Shown here: piece by piece, positions 10,401 to 20,567 of the stretch | How the letters are laid out: each line of letters opens with the position of its first letter | Position numbering within the stretch: the first letter of the stretch is position 1 | Origin: Chondrus crispus | Taxonomy: Eukaryota > Rhodophyta > Florideophyceae > Gigartinales > Gigartinaceae | NCBI RefSeq assembly: GCF_000350225.1 | Contig: NW_005178991.1 | Span: forward strand, 175,799-239,798 | Length of the DNA stretch: 64,000 nt | Reading direction: 5' to 3' | The notes under the pieces: model-generated | Database searches by the model: none | Told to the model about the DNA's origin: nothing | What the model saw: the letters and a program-made list of their open reading frames with translations, nothing else | Position numbers and translations under genes: made by a program

Positions 10401-12052
10401 GCTGCAGTCTTCGCGTTGAGACGCCGGTAGTCCACGCAGAACCGAAGAGAGCCGTCTTTCTTCGGTACAAGCACCACCGGGGACGCCCACTCGGTGCTCG
10501 CCGGTTCGATAACCCCTGCGTTCAACATCTTGTTGACCTCCTTCGCGACCATTTCGCGCATGGCCGGGCCCTTCCGATAGGGCATAGAACGAATCGGTTT
10601 CGTTCCCGGTTCGAGGGGAATGCGGTGCTCTGTGGCTTGAATCGTTCCGAGCGCACCGCTCCACAGACTCGAGTGCTTACGGAGCATCTCGAGCACGTGG
10701 CCACGGAGCTTGTCATCGTCGATGTATGACAAGTCAATCTCTTTTTCCCAATCCATCGGTGGATTTTCGGGATCCTTCTGCTGGGGGGGTACAGTACCCT
10801 CCGCCGTCGGTTGGGGTATAGGTGACCGTTCGTCCGGGTCAACCCCTTCGCTCCTCGCGGTTGCCTTCTCGTCGGAGCTGGATCGGCCAGCTCCGACCTC
10901 TCCGACTTGATCAGTCAAGTCGGTCAGATGCAACGCGAGCGCGACCCCCTCAGCGACTCGGCGTTCGGGCGTGAGGATCGCGAGGGGGTTGCGCTTCGCG
11001 TATCCCACAACGGTGTGCTTCGGAAGCCGCCTCTCCCGTCGCGAGAAGTTTGCGACGATGACTTCGAATGTCTGGTTCGGCAGGACTTCCACGACGCCAT
11101 TCGTCAGCCTCACTCCATGCCGGTGTTGGAGTGAGGGCTTGGGCTCCAGGAACACGAGAACCCTCCCCGCGGTTGTCACACGCACACGGGCTTGCGACAT
11201 CGCGGGGATGGTAGCCCAGCGGGCGATTCGGATCGCCTGCGGGGCCTCCTCGCGTACCTCCGGACGACTCGTTTGGCGACCATGTCGCCTGGTAGGGGGA
11301 GTCGGTTCCCCCTTCCCATTGACGATGGCTACCGACCCACCGTGACGAAGTTCGAGCTTCTGTCCATCGATGTCGATGCTGCGTACGTGCGCATCAATGA
11401 ACGCGGTCCCAAGTAGAACGGGAACAGCGAGTTGTTCGGCCACTACGAAAGGTATGCGGAACGTCGTGTTCCGCAGCCGGACCGCGAGGCGGACGACCGC
11501 CGTAAGTCGAAGCGGGTTACTGTTCGCGCCAGCCAGGCGTGGTAATGGCGCGCCCCGTATTACGTAGCGAGCCCAGTCGGGAGGGAGGTCGGCCTTCCTC
11601 ACCAAGTTGTAGCCCGAGCACGTGTCGACGGCGATCGTGTGGGGCTTAAACGCGTTGCCTTCGGTGGCCACGGAGCCCAAGACGTTATATATTTTCGACG
11701 TCATGAGGCATACGAGGCCATCGACCACCTTGGGCGCGACCTTATCGGTGAGGTCGTTCCGCCGGGGCCTTCGACTTCGGCGTTGGCCCCTCTTGCGTTT
11801 CCTTCGGCTCGAGCCGGGGGACGTTCGCGTCTCAGTGACGCCCGTCCAGGTGCTGGAGTCCGTACGAGGCGGACATTTCGTCGGCGACCTTGGGCTCACC
11901 GGGGTCCGAAGGGCGACCGACTCGTGTCGGTCGGCGTTAACCACGTCTCGCTCGTTGCGCTTCACTGGGATGTCGGGTGTCCCTGTGGTGCCTTCTTCCA
12001 ACATCGGGTCTACGTGGGCCTCGGTGTTGGGTTTCTCCTGCAATGTCGACAT
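7469..12052 (-). CDS. pol: Gypsy-1 Pol: protease, RT, RNase H, integrase, chromodomain
   Basis: 1527 residues from the first ATG at 12052. The frame is open further upstream to 12208, overlapping the end of gag, so translation by frameshift is likely. Domains in order: aspartic protease with DTCSG (about 11629-11612; usual DT/SGA) and VLLGTAFID; reverse transcriptase with FCVDYRRLN, LRMPFGLKGAP and catalytic YLDD (about 10141-10130); RNase H with LLDTDASAYQLG and RTDHDALRWL; integrase with the HHCC finger (GHPGQNRMYY to GCRTCAMN) and D,D,E in LAIDILGPL, LLSDNGPQF and NGQVERYN; C-terminal chromodomain YAVERLLKHR to IPEELVSRY. No stops or missing catalytic residues are seen. It copies the element's RNA into DNA and integrates it. 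Confidence 0.96.
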   Translation of the reverse strand: MSTLQEKPNTEAHVDPMLEEGTTGTPDIPVKRNERDVVNADRHESVALRTPVSPRSPTKCPPRTDSSTWTGVTETRTSPGSSRRKRKRGQRRSRRPRRNDLTDKVAPKVVDGLVCLMTSKIYNVLGSVATEGNAFKPHTIAVDTCSGYNLVRKADLPPDWARYVIRGAPLPRLAGANSNPLRLTAVVRLAVRLRNTTFRIPFVVAEQLAVPVLLGTAFIDAHVRSIDIDGQKLELRHGGSVAIVNGKGEPTPPTRRHGRQTSRPEVREEAPQAIRIARWATIPAMSQARVRVTTAGRVLVFLEPKPSLQHRHGVRLTNGVVEVLPNQTFEVIVANFSRRERRLPKHTVVGYAKRNPLAILTPERRVAEGVALALHLTDLTDQVGEVGAGRSSSDEKATARSEGVDPDERSPIPQPTAEGTVPPQQKDPENPPMDWEKEIDLSYIDDDKLRGHVLEMLRKHSSLWSGALGTIQATEHRIPLEPGTKPIRSMPYRKGPAMREMVAKEVNKMLNAGVIEPASTEWASPVVLVPKKDGSLRFCVDYRRLNAKTAADSYPLPRMDDCIDSLGDAAVFTTLDCNSGYWQIPVAPEDRDKTTFATHMGTYRHLRMPFGLKGAPATFQRALDIILSGVRWQICLVYLDDVIVFSRTDAEHARHLDTVLSLLRSAGISLKLKKCSFFRPKVHYLGHVISPGKLSVSDTASDAFRTFTFPRTLTQVRSFLGACNVYRRFVKGFSKIARPLSDITRKDSDHDFDNPTEVQLQAFESLKAAMISPPILALPRYGRPYLLDTDASAYQLGCTLLQEHDEPNDWRPVGYWSYSLSDSERNYSATERECFAVVWAVRTLRPYIEGTKFTVRTDHDALRWLMSLTESSGRLTRWRLRLAEYDFTIQYRPGRVHQVPDALSRLVSPKVADDPRPTVEVDDDIPTFDGGTTVRDVSNELADYACTASCDHQAVHVFVTTRNQAEARTRSRVRTRDEPRGDDEAPGLQGPNSFWEENDEFDAADIQRAEDPEAGALDSPVAPPQDDLPAPLTIEEIAEEQRVDDFCQTVLARQSESRDSAFFEDHQGVLKRRHPFDPDIVQVVVPRTLRARLLRLCHNPAIAGHPGQNRMYYALRREYYWPHLAADVAATVRGCRTCAMNRVKLRKHLNRLRLFPATRPLESLAIDILGPLPKTKTGKRFLLVITDRFSKLTQVVALRTITAYTVAVAFCESWVFKYGVPRTLLSDNGPQFNAKFFHSTCRVLGITNLYTSAYHPQTNGQVERYNRTIASMLRNYVGEHQDDWDVYVGPLTYAYNSHVHRTTRTTPFELVLSRPPTEFWLRRTEGDAPPADRGNPRAEFLKTLDSTIQKAYGSLRRTQARYKRDFDKRIRRTNSRLKAGDYVYLNPTDGGKTSNKLASPAVGPYRVLANDQRTITIDRDGVTERVSADRCVYAPPPVNAPKASTTTPEDLADKINEGTQYAVERLLKHRVMEDGTTEFLIKWADYDTPTWTARTHIPEELVSRYAQRLRARTGRDLTSEVNADVHS

Positions 12053-12192
12053 TGCTGGAGTCCCCGTGCTCGACTCCGATAGCGGGGGATGTATTATCGG
12101 ACAATACCCCCCGTGTCCTTGGCCAGCACGCGGGGACCGGTCTAGTTCATAGGGAAAAGACGGCTCACGCGACCGCGTGTACGTAACCGTCT

Positions 12193-12211
12193 TTACCCTT
12201 TTTTCGAACTA
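12193..12211 (-). promoter_or_regulatory. Candidate -1 frameshift site at gag end
   Basis: On the minus strand the end of gag reads TCG AAA AAA GGG TAA. The pol frame is -1 relative to gag and is open from the stop at 12209-12211, overlapping gag by about 13 nt. The A6-G3 run just before the gag stop is the only obvious place for slippage. It is not a canonical X-XXY-YYZ heptamer in the gag frame. Confidence 0.55.
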
Positions 12212-14754
12212 CCGGTGCTATCGGAGCTACCCCCCTGGCTATCGGCGGCCAGGTCTTCTCCGGGTAGCCGGCCGCGTGGGTCGGGACTATTCCTCCCCTG
12301 CGCCTCGGCCGCCTTGGCGAAGTACTCGGGTACTTCCGGGCCTTGACCTGCGGCGTCCGGTCGTCGCAGGATATGGGGAACGAAGCGAGTCGGCTCTCCT
12401 TCGTGACCCTCCGTGGGTAGGGGGTACGGATCCTCTACCCAGTCTTGCAGGTACATTATCGCATTCTGTACCTGTTGGGGTAACCGAGAACGGTCTCGGT
12501 CCCCTCTCCCTCCTTGGCGGGGGTACCTTGTGTCGGCCTGGCGGTAGTCGGGCCGATCCCGACGATCGAGTTCGGTACGACGATACCCGCCTCCACGGGG
12601 GGCGAAGCGAGCGCCCCCACCCGACCGATTCGGGAAACCTTGACGCGGGGGACGACCCTCGCCGACCGCTTGCCGGAGTAGGTTGCGCGCCCCGGGGCGC
12701 GTCTCCATCTGGTACCGGTAGTTCCTGTACGCCGTGAACATTCGTTGTTCCGGCGACAGGAACGGGCAGGCGTACATGGCGTGTCCGTACGTACGACATA
12801 GCCAGCACACGTACGCGCTGCCGTCCGTTGAGGCGAAGGTCGCCGCGTGACGCGCTTCCTCATCGGTGAGGAGGGGCACGCGAGGGGCTTCCCCTCCGGT
12901 ATCTCCGTTTGAGATGTCGAGCTCAGCGACCCGAGGGTCCGTACCCCTGGGTGCTCTTGGAGTGGCCGTGAACGCGGTCGCGTAGCTCGACGTCGTTCCG
13001 GTCGACATCGGTGAAGGGGATCGACCCCCTACTGGCCCTGCTCCTTGCGTAATGAGGACTGGGTCGGCCTGCCACTCATCCTCCCCGACATGGAGGGTAG
13101 AGGCGGGCGAACTTGTTGCGGCGGACTTCGTAGTCCTCCCTGCCGGTTTCGAATCCGGCAGAGGTAAACCGCGTCGCGCTCGGTAAGTGGTTCCTTCCGC
13201 CGTTGCGATACGGCGGATGGTCGGAAGATCGGTCTTCTGGCGGCTCGGCAGCCGCTGCACTGTCTCGGAAACTGCGGCACGGGTCGCAGGAGCGAGTCCC
13301 CGCACGAAGTAATGCGCGAGGGACTGTTCGGAGAACACTGCCGTGCACCGGAACGCGGCCGTTTCGAGCCGGTCCTCGAACGTGCTCTCCGTTTCATGAG
13401 ATTGTTGTCGCGCCGTCGCGACAGCGTCGTACGCTTCACCTAACACGTCGTCGGTTAGGTAGCGTTTCAGGAACTGGTTCACGAGTCCCGGCCAACTCAC
13501 GTCGTCGTGTAGTTGGCCGGTGCGGAGGCCACGCATCGTATAACTCGTATACAGGCGCTCCGCGTCGCGCTCTAAGAAGTGCGCGAGGACTCTCACGGCA
13601 ACACCTTCGGTCAGGTGTTGCGAGTTGAAGGTTATCCGAATATCCTTCAAGAACGGCAGGAGCTGGATCGGGTCCGTACCGTCAAAGCTCCTCATCGTGG
13701 GACGGATCCCACGGCAGCGTTGGACGTACTTCGCGATCCGTCCCGCGTCACCCGAGGTGACGAGCCTCGAGGTGTTATCCAAGCGGTACATACGATAGTC
13801 AGCGACGGCGCTGAACTCTTGGATCATCGTATGCACCGGCTCGAGCCCGGGCTCGGCGGGACCTAGCGTGCCGAAGGAGGTAACCGGTTGCGTACGGACG
13901 TCTACCGGACCTGGATGCTCGGCATAATTCGCCGGCGGGTAGCCGCCCCAGCGGGGATCGACGGAGAATATCGGTTCTCCGGATCCGCGGGCGGCTCCTC
14001 CACGGTCCTGTTCGTCCGCGTACGATACGCGGTCCATCTGTCGCCTACTTACGGGGATAGGCGGCAATGCTTGGGTCTCAGACGCGAGATTCGCGCCCAT
14101 CGGAGGACGGCTTCCTTCCGCAGTCCGACTGGCGTCGGCGCCAGTCGGACGCCAACCTTCCGGAGCGACGGCGCTCGGAGGTACGGCACCACCGGGCCCT
14201 CTCGTGGGGGCACCGGGCAGCCTTGCGGCCATGGTCCGTTCCATGTGACGAGCACGCTGTCGCGTAGCGTTGAGCTCGGCGGAGAGGTGCGCAAACGCAC
14301 CCAACTGCTCTGCTGACGGGGACGGTCCATCGTCGGGACGTCTCGTCGAGGTCGGCCTCGTGGGGCGACCTTGCCCGTGCAGTACGGGCTGTGCGAGGCG
14401 TGAGTCTTCGACGAGCACCAGTCGCGAGTGTAACTCGTCGACTAGTGCTCGGAGATTCTCCAAGGACTGGTTGACTCGATCGAACCTCCCTTCACGTAGG
14501 GAGCGGAGCTCGTCCATACATCGCGAGTAGACGGCGTCCGTCACGTCTATACGGAGTGAAGTACGGACTTCCTCGATGTAGTCAGCTATGCGATCGAACA
14601 TCGCAGCCGCTTGTCCTTCGGGGGACTCGGGCGACGGTTCGCGGTCTCGGAGACCAGCGTCGCCGTCGCCGAACGGCGGTGATGGTGCGTGCATAGCGGC
14701 CGCCCTCGGATCTGCCGGTTCGGACCGGATCGAGGTGGCGTATTCTTGACTCAT
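12193..14754 (-). CDS. gag: Gypsy-1 Gag
   Basis: 853 residues from ATG 14754, the first ATG after the PBS (MSQEYATS). The open frame continues upstream into the LTR, but that part is LTR/PBS sequence. The N-terminal third carries coiled-coil-prone stretches and Pro-rich linkers. The Gag capsid-like domain lies in the middle (SFDGTDPIQLLPFLKDIRI to YFVRGLAPATRAAV). Near the C-terminus is one zinc knuckle, CWLCRTYGHAMYAC (CX2CX4HX4C), followed by an Arg/Gly-rich tail. It would form the cytoplasmic particle and bind genomic RNA. It ends STGSSKKG, at the candidate frameshift site into pol. Confidence 0.94.
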   Translation of the reverse strand: MSQEYATSIRSEPADPRAAAMHAPSPPFGDGDAGLRDREPSPESPEGQAAAMFDRIADYIEEVRTSLRIDVTDAVYSRCMDELRSLREGRFDRVNQSLENLRALVDELHSRLVLVEDSRLAQPVLHGQGRPTRPTSTRRPDDGPSPSAEQLGAFAHLSAELNATRQRARHMERTMAARLPGAPTRGPGGAVPPSAVAPEGWRPTGADASRTAEGSRPPMGANLASETQALPPIPVSRRQMDRVSYADEQDRGGAARGSGEPIFSVDPRWGGYPPANYAEHPGPVDVRTQPVTSFGTLGPAEPGLEPVHTMIQEFSAVADYRMYRLDNTSRLVTSGDAGRIAKYVQRCRGIRPTMRSFDGTDPIQLLPFLKDIRITFNSQHLTEGVAVRVLAHFLERDAERLYTSYTMRGLRTGQLHDDVSWPGLVNQFLKRYLTDDVLGEAYDAVATARQQSHETESTFEDRLETAAFRCTAVFSEQSLAHYFVRGLAPATRAAVSETVQRLPSRQKTDLPTIRRIATAEGTTYRARRGLPLPDSKPAGRTTKSAATSSPASTLHVGEDEWQADPVLITQGAGPVGGRSPSPMSTGTTSSYATAFTATPRAPRGTDPRVAELDISNGDTGGEAPRVPLLTDEEARHAATFASTDGSAYVCWLCRTYGHAMYACPFLSPEQRMFTAYRNYRYQMETRPGARNLLRQAVGEGRPPRQGFPNRSGGGARFAPRGGGYRRTELDRRDRPDYRQADTRYPRQGGRGDRDRSRLPQQVQNAIMYLQDWVEDPYPLPTEGHEGEPTRFVPHILRRPDAAGQGPEVPEYFAKAAEAQGRNSPDPRGRLPGEDLAADSQGGSSDSTGSSKKG

Positions 14755-14811
14755 CTCAACGCGTACGGACGCGGAGGAAAAAGAAAGTCTTCTCGGAAAG
14801 ATCTCGGGGTC

Positions 14812-14829
14812 TTCTAGGTCGGGAGACCA
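14812..14829 (-). other. Gypsy-1 primer binding site
   Basis: One base inside the 5' LTR, the minus strand reads TGGTCTCCCGACCTAG. TGG pairs with the CCA end of a tRNA, as in most Gypsy elements. I cannot name the tRNA from memory. Confidence 0.7.
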
Positions 14830-14830
14830 C

Positions 14831-15532
14831 TGTAGCATAAACACCCCCAGACGACTGGAGGTGTATGCGCAGTTCGACCTGTAGACCCCGGATCGGAGAA
14901 GGGGTGAAGCGGACCAACCAGCTACGGAACCGGGCTCGGGCCCGGGTAGCGGTGGTAGAGCGGGAGCGAGCAGGGACGCGCGCACGCACGAGCGGATCGA
15001 CGCCTCGACGCCCCGGAGCAGCACTGGGTGACGTACCAGTGCTGACGGGCGGAGGCGGTTCCGTGCTCGCTCGCGTGCTGCGCGTCCACTCCGGCTCGGC
15101 TCCGACTAAACGCGCGCGAAGAGCGAAGGCGACGTTTAGAATAAGCTGGGTGGACTGACCTTGGCGGTCGGTTGAGGACAAGCCCGTGCTTGTCCCCCTC
15201 CGCCGCCGTCGGTCCGCTCCATATTTAATATACAAAACACTCTATCATAACACTACAGTACCGAGGTACTGTAGTGGGCTACTGTAGTGCAGGTCGGCCT
15301 GCACTGTAATACTGTCAGCTATGTCGAGGCTGACAGTACACGAATCACCCGTGGTGCGTGCGCGCTTCGTTCGCGCGCTGTACACGTGTGCACGTGTATG
15401 CGCATGTCCCTTGTCCCCGTGGTGTACACGTGGACACGCGCGGTGGTACTGTAGAGCTCGACGCTCTACAGTAGCTGATCTAGTTCTTGATCTAATCTAA
15501 TTTAAACCCCCAGGGGGGGGGGTTATGCTACA
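14831..15532 (-). repeat. Gypsy-1 5' LTR
   Basis: 702-bp partner of 2279-2979 with the same 10-bp terminal inverted repeat. It drives gag-pol leftwards. The palindrome array is preserved (15251 onward), with changes in loops and one stem made more symmetrical (TACACGTG facing CACGTGTA). Confidence 0.95.
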
Positions 15533-15537
15533 CCTTT
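15533..15537. repeat. Target site duplication, right (CCTTT)
   Basis: Exact match to 2274-2278. Confidence 0.9.
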
Positions 15538-16437
15538 CTTTCTTATTTTCGTTTTCATGTTTCTGTTCTGCTTTGTTTTATTCTGTTTTGAGGCTGGAGG
15601 CGTCTCCCCGGACCACGCCGGGAGGACGCGAGGGAAATAAGAAGAACCTAAGTGAGAGAAGATGCTCGGATCATGGCGCCGACGGCATGACGTGCTCCTG
15701 GTGGTCTCAATGAGTTGGAAACGAAAGGATTGTGAAAAGCGATCTGTAGGTCCTATTCGCGCACAGTATCACCGGTCGTGTTTCTATATGCGAGTCACCT
15801 CCACCGGGGAAGCGAGGCCTTTCGAGATGGAGATCTCCTACTGATTGACGAGGGAAGGGAGGTGAACACAGTAGATCCCTCACACAAAAAAAAATGGGGA
15901 AAACAGTTGTACGTTTTCAGTGACAAGATCGTCACTCTAGTTAGGTTCAATGAATAGAGAAAGAAAGGTTGAAGGTGGGGGGCGCATGAATAATGTCGTG
16001 GATGGAGGGAGAATTGTCAAGGATTCGGGTGAGAAGGACGGCAAAGAGGGAAGAGGACCTCCGATACCCGGGGAAAAATTAGTATCAGGTTTTTGACACG
16101 GAGGAGGTACAGTGTCACCGCACGAGCAAGAGGATATTAACAAGGGAAGTGAAAGTATGCGTCCCGAGGAGACTTTGGCTAAGTCGTACGTGCCCAACGG
16201 AGTGGTTCTCCATGCGAAAGAAAATTGACTGTTAGACGAGGGAGAGGAGTACGTGTCGGGGACGGGCAAGAGAATGGACCGCATCCCTGGAGAAGGTTCG
16301 AAAGCTAGGAGACAGTGCCGATTGTCCACTGCGTATACTGAGGAGAAATTGGAGCGCACGGATTCCGCGAGTGGGTCAGAGACGAAGAGCCATTTTGACT
16401 TCGAAGGGAAAGGCAGCGGTTACCCTTGGGTACCTCC

Positions 16438-16760
16438 GATGGGAAGATGAATTTTTACGACCAAGTCGGTGGATACACGTGTCGACTTGTGCAGGTGGAT
16501 TCTGTGTTACGAAATCAGTAGTTGTCGCGATCAAAAACGCGTTATTCGATGCAGCGCGACTTAACCCCGCTCTCGCTCCGACACTGCTACAGAGTCGCAT
16601 CCCGTCGGAACTATCAACCAGATCACGATCGTTGCATACACGCTTTTGGAAAGGATACGGAGGGGCAGTGAATGACGCCCCGTGTCACGGGCTACTCGCA
16701 ATTGAGAATCGTCTCGATGGGCTCGGAGAATGGGAAGAAAAAGAGAATTACCGTCGAACG
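16438..16760 (+). pseudogene. Diverged unknown coding repeat, copy 1
   Basis: Translation of the containing frame (16371-16763) includes WEDEFLRPSR and VVAIKNALFDAAR. The same order of motifs, with indels, recurs about 2 kb downstream at 18488-18830 (EDEFSRPSR, VVIEDAVLYATR). Conservation at the protein level suggests both derive from one gene or Gag-like region. I cannot name the family. Confidence 0.4.
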
Positions 16761-18487
16761 TAGTTGATTTGTTACGAGTGCATCAAGTTGAGAAGGAAAG
16801 GGAAGTGGTTGTTGTTTTGTTTTGTCTTTTTCTTATTTTCGACTACTCAAGGACGTCAAGCTACGAAATTCCATACGCCAACTGCGCATACAGTACCGTG
16901 AGATTAGTAGGAGAAGTGTCTGAAGGCGGCAGGATGCAGAGTCACCGACTGGCACGCCGGACGCCGCTCACAGCGTCACACGACGCCGTCGTCGAGCTCT
17001 TCCCAAGTGTGTCGGATGCGTTCCACAGATCAAGAAGTGTACGCTCGACGAGCTCGTTTACGGCGAACCGTCTGTTGGTCGTAGAGACTGACGACGCCAA
17101 GCTCACATTTTGGGTCTTTACCAGCGAGCGACCTGGTGTAGGGAGTCCACTTTCTCTCCGCTGCCCGTTACTTATTTTCCTGCTGCCGTTCCCACCTCTC
17201 TGTATTTTTTTATTATGTCGGTTCCTTTGCTTGTTTATTTTATTTTTGGCAAAGGTGGAACATAACTCCGCACCGCGACGTCAACACGAAGGCCGAGGAC
17301 GGCTCTGACGGAGAAAAACTCGAGGAGACGACCCCGCACGGCGGAGGTCGATCAGCGAGTTTGCAAGGACTAAGAGAAGGACCATAAGGCGCTCACTCCC
17401 GTGCCAAAAGGGGGAACACCGGCAACTGCGAAAGGGAAACAGGGACTTGCCGGGAGGATGAGAAGCGTATTGGAGAGTCGAGGACGGCCATCACCGGGCG
17501 TGCGTAGTTCATACCGAAATGGCGCCGCCAGCGCCACCCAAGATTGTCTGCACGAACGCCGCCGGTGCGTACAAAATACAAGCGAGCGACTCCGAAGGAG
17601 AGAAAGGCGACGCTCTACGAGCTTGTAATCACGACGATCCATTTGTTGCTACAGCAACCGACGACCACCCCTCCTTCATTTTCCGATTACTTTCATTTCT
17701 TTTACTCTCCTTGCTCGTTTTGTCTCAATTTGTGTTACTGTACTGCCGAGGAGATACTCGAACCGCAAGTACCGACGAGCAAGACAAAACGGGGCCCGAA
17801 AAAGGAGTGGGGTGAATATAAAGAGGTGGGACAATTTATGAGAAGCGAGAGTGGCGAGAATCTTTCATGTATTTTTTTAAAGGACATCAATGTTTGACAT
17901 TTTAATGTTTCCAGCATGGGCGAGAGGACAAGCTACATTCCAGTTTGACCAACGATCGTTCCGCTCTGCGAGAGTAAGGCCAAGGGGGTTTCGAGGAAAC
18001 ACCCCAAGGAAAAGAACAGTGTCCTCATGATTCAAGTGCCTGCGTGCAGACCACTTGAGGCGATATTGTCCGGGAAAAAAAAGCGGGCCGCTTCTGAGAC
18101 TCCGGGGGAGTCAGTGTTTCCTTGATGAGGAATTGAAGCGAGCTCGCGAAGATTAATGGGAAATGAAGGACGGACCGGAGGCTAACAGCACTCTATATTT
18201 GTAACCCGTCGGGAGGTAACAAAACTGGGACGGAACGCACGCGGTGAAAAGAGGAGGAAGGGGGAGACTTGCACTGCAAGTAAGAGGATGTAGAAGGAAG
18301 ACAGAGGTGTGTGACCCCGGGATCGAAGGGACGACAATGGTAATCAGAGGGGGAATGTACAGACGCACCGGACCCGAGGGATATGTTGAAGGGATCCTTC
18401 GCGAGACATGAACTGGCCATACGGCGTAGACAGATGGCCGAAGGGCGGAAACCCTCTTTGACTACGCAGCGAAATGCCGCTAACATG

Positions 18488-18830
18488 CTCGATCGGAAGA
18501 CGAATTTTCGCGACCAAGTAGACACACGTGGCAACGTGTGCAAGCGCATTTTGGGGTTTTTAGCGCGGTCGAGGTGGTGATTGAAGATGCTGTTCTTTAT
18601 GCAACGCGATCGTTCCTCAAAATGACAACCGACTTGAACCTACCGCGCTAGCCGCCACACTTAAGACCGCTAACGAAAGGCTAGTCCAAGAAACCTTCGA
18701 CAAGGCAGCTGTTGGCAGGATCACGATCGACACTTCGCATAGGCTCAATATTATTCGTGATCTGGATGGACATTTCTTGTCTGATCAGAGCGAAGGGGGA
18801 CCCCAGCCATGCTCTAAATCATGCATGCAG
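18488..18830 (+). pseudogene. Diverged unknown coding repeat, copy 2
   Basis: Partner of 16438-16760, with frameshifts and stops. The motif GATCACGATCG is shared at 18719 and near 16621. Function unknown. Confidence 0.4.
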
Positions 18831-20504
18831 TCTCGCTCGTCGCTTTTCGGCGAGCAAGACAGAAGAAAAGGAGTTCGAGGATAAGAAGAAAAGGAAATTT
18901 TGAAATTTGAAGAGGAGGAAAACCAAAAGAGGAGGGAGAGGAAAATTTTAAGAGTAGGAAGCGGAGGAGTTTGAGGATGGCAAAAGAAGTGGAATCTGCA
19001 ACTTAAAGAGGAGGAAAAACTTGGAAAGTCATGGAGAGGACAGTGGCCCAACGAGAACCTGAGACATCTCTGCAACACAAGCGCGTATCACTCCGATCTA
19101 GACATGGGACACAGAAACACTCCGACCCACGTACGTGAGCTACGGCTCTGAGGTAAGAAAAAAAAGAGGGAAGCCTGTTCTACAGCTCTTAGAATTACCC
19201 TAAACCAAGTGGCTCAGTGCAAGGATTACGGGGGAGTCTCGGCGTGTCGGTCCATCATGCCAAAAGTGTGCGGAGACGGACGTGAATGTAGAGACGAGTT
19301 TACGTTTCTGATTATTGTCACTTGGTGACTACAGGGGGAAATGAATGGGGAAGACAAGACGATTGGACGAAAGCAGAAAATCCCTGCGCGCCAACAAACT
19401 TAACTTTGGCGTGCTGAAGGGATGTTCTCCAACGGAATTCAGAAGACAGCCGTCGGCGACAGTACGCCCGAACAGGGAACAAAGGATCGCGGAGGTAAGT
19501 GCGCGGTGTTAGGAGGGACCCGGATCGCGCGTGACGGGAGCTCAGGTAGGAGATTTTGCAGATGATGAGTCACACAGGATAGAGAGGCCTCAACGACTAC
19601 TGCTTAATCTGAGGACACGCGCCGATGTGGCTCGAACTGGAGGAAATGGGGAGAGGTAATCAGGACCACTCCCCAGTGATGGAATGGAGGGAAGGTCTGT
19701 TCCGTAGGCCGCCGAACGAGGTGGACAGGACGTGGCTACACGTGACGGCAATGATGGGGTCGGCTGCGACGACCGGTGGACGGACGGGACGGGGAGCTTT
19801 GACGATTAATCGGGATGCGTGGCCGGAGATAGAGGTCGTACAGGGGGAGCCACAGAGTTACGCGCAAGGCAAGGGGAGGACAGGAGAGAAGGCCTGGAGG
19901 ATAGGTCTACTTCAAGAGGATCGGCACTCAGTAGAGGACAGTGTTGGAGAGAGGCATATCGATGGACAGGGGAATGAGGATTGGAGCCCGGATGGAAAGC
20001 CGGATCAGACATACTGATGATAAGGTTCCGTAGCCGGGGCACCAAAGGAAGACCTCGGGGCGCGCGGGGCTTACCTGGTAAGCACACCTCGTCGGAATTA
20101 GGAACAAGGACTTTGTCCGCTTGCGGATCGGGCGCATTCGACGCGTGGTTGGGAAGGAGGGTCAATTAAGGATATACGGAGAGGGTTTTTGTCTTGCCCT
20201 TGCTTACGCACACCGCGAGGGAATCGCGAAACGGGAAGTGAATGAAGCAGAAAGACGGTACGAGATGATCGTCGGTCGGAGACATGATGCCCGAGGAAAG
20301 TGCGAGTTAGGAGAACGAGGCAATTTTAAGTTGATGTTGCGTAGCGCAAGGGCGCTCAGAAGGGGGATATGTAGTGCAATACGCACCTGAAAAGGGGGGT
20401 GAAAAGAGATGAAAATGATGGGGTATGACAAGCAAAAGTGGAAATCATTTCACTTTATTATTTTAATTATTAATTTTAATTAGTTGCATATTAGGTATTT
20501 AACT

Positions 20505-20567
20505 TTAGATTAGATCTAGGATCTAGCGCCGAGAGCTACTGTAGTGGCTCCGGCGGGGCGATATATA
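20505..20567 (+). promoter_or_regulatory. Gypsy-2 U3-like segment with TATA box
   Basis: TAGATTAGATC, GATCTAG and GAGCTACTGTAG follow one another (20505-20543), then ATATATA at 20561-20567. The minus strand of the Gypsy-1 LTR (2952-2912) has the same words in the same order upstream of its own TATA-like motif. Confidence 0.55.

Larger units (their letters stand above)
2279..15532 (-). mobile_element. Gypsy-1: complete 13.25-kb LTR retrotransposon
   Basis: A structurally complete Ty3/Gypsy chromovirus in minus orientation. LTRs of 701 and 702 bp start TGTAGCATAA and end TTATGCTACA, and 5-bp target duplications flank them. In the element's own direction the order is 5' LTR (14831-15532), PBS, gag (14754-12193), pol (12052-7469: protease, RT, RNase H, integrase, chromodomain), non-coding spacer, a large antisense ORF (2972-5662), polypurine tract and 3' LTR (2279-2979). 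The gag and pol frames have no stops and the LTRs are nearly identical, so insertion is probably recent and the copy may still be competent. The length is large for the group because of the extra 4.5-kb module after pol. Confidence 0.96.
15538..20446. other. Decayed, gene-free interval between two Gypsy elements
   Basis: About 4.9 kb without a convincing gene. Open frames are short and not recognisable. It holds the diverged repeat pair listed separately (16438-16760 and 18488-18830), T-rich runs near 15540-15590, 17170-17250 and 17670-17740, and a stretch near 17320-17355 similar to 1650-1685. It looks like old retroelement remains. Confidence 0.5.

Noticed and set aside
13143-13175. tRNA-like GGTTTCGAATCC sequence
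   Set aside because: It lies inside the gag coding frame and no cloverleaf can be built around it.
14755-15024. N-terminal extension of Gag into the LTR
   Set aside because: The upstream part is LTR and PBS sequence; the first ATG after the PBS (14754) is the reasonable start.
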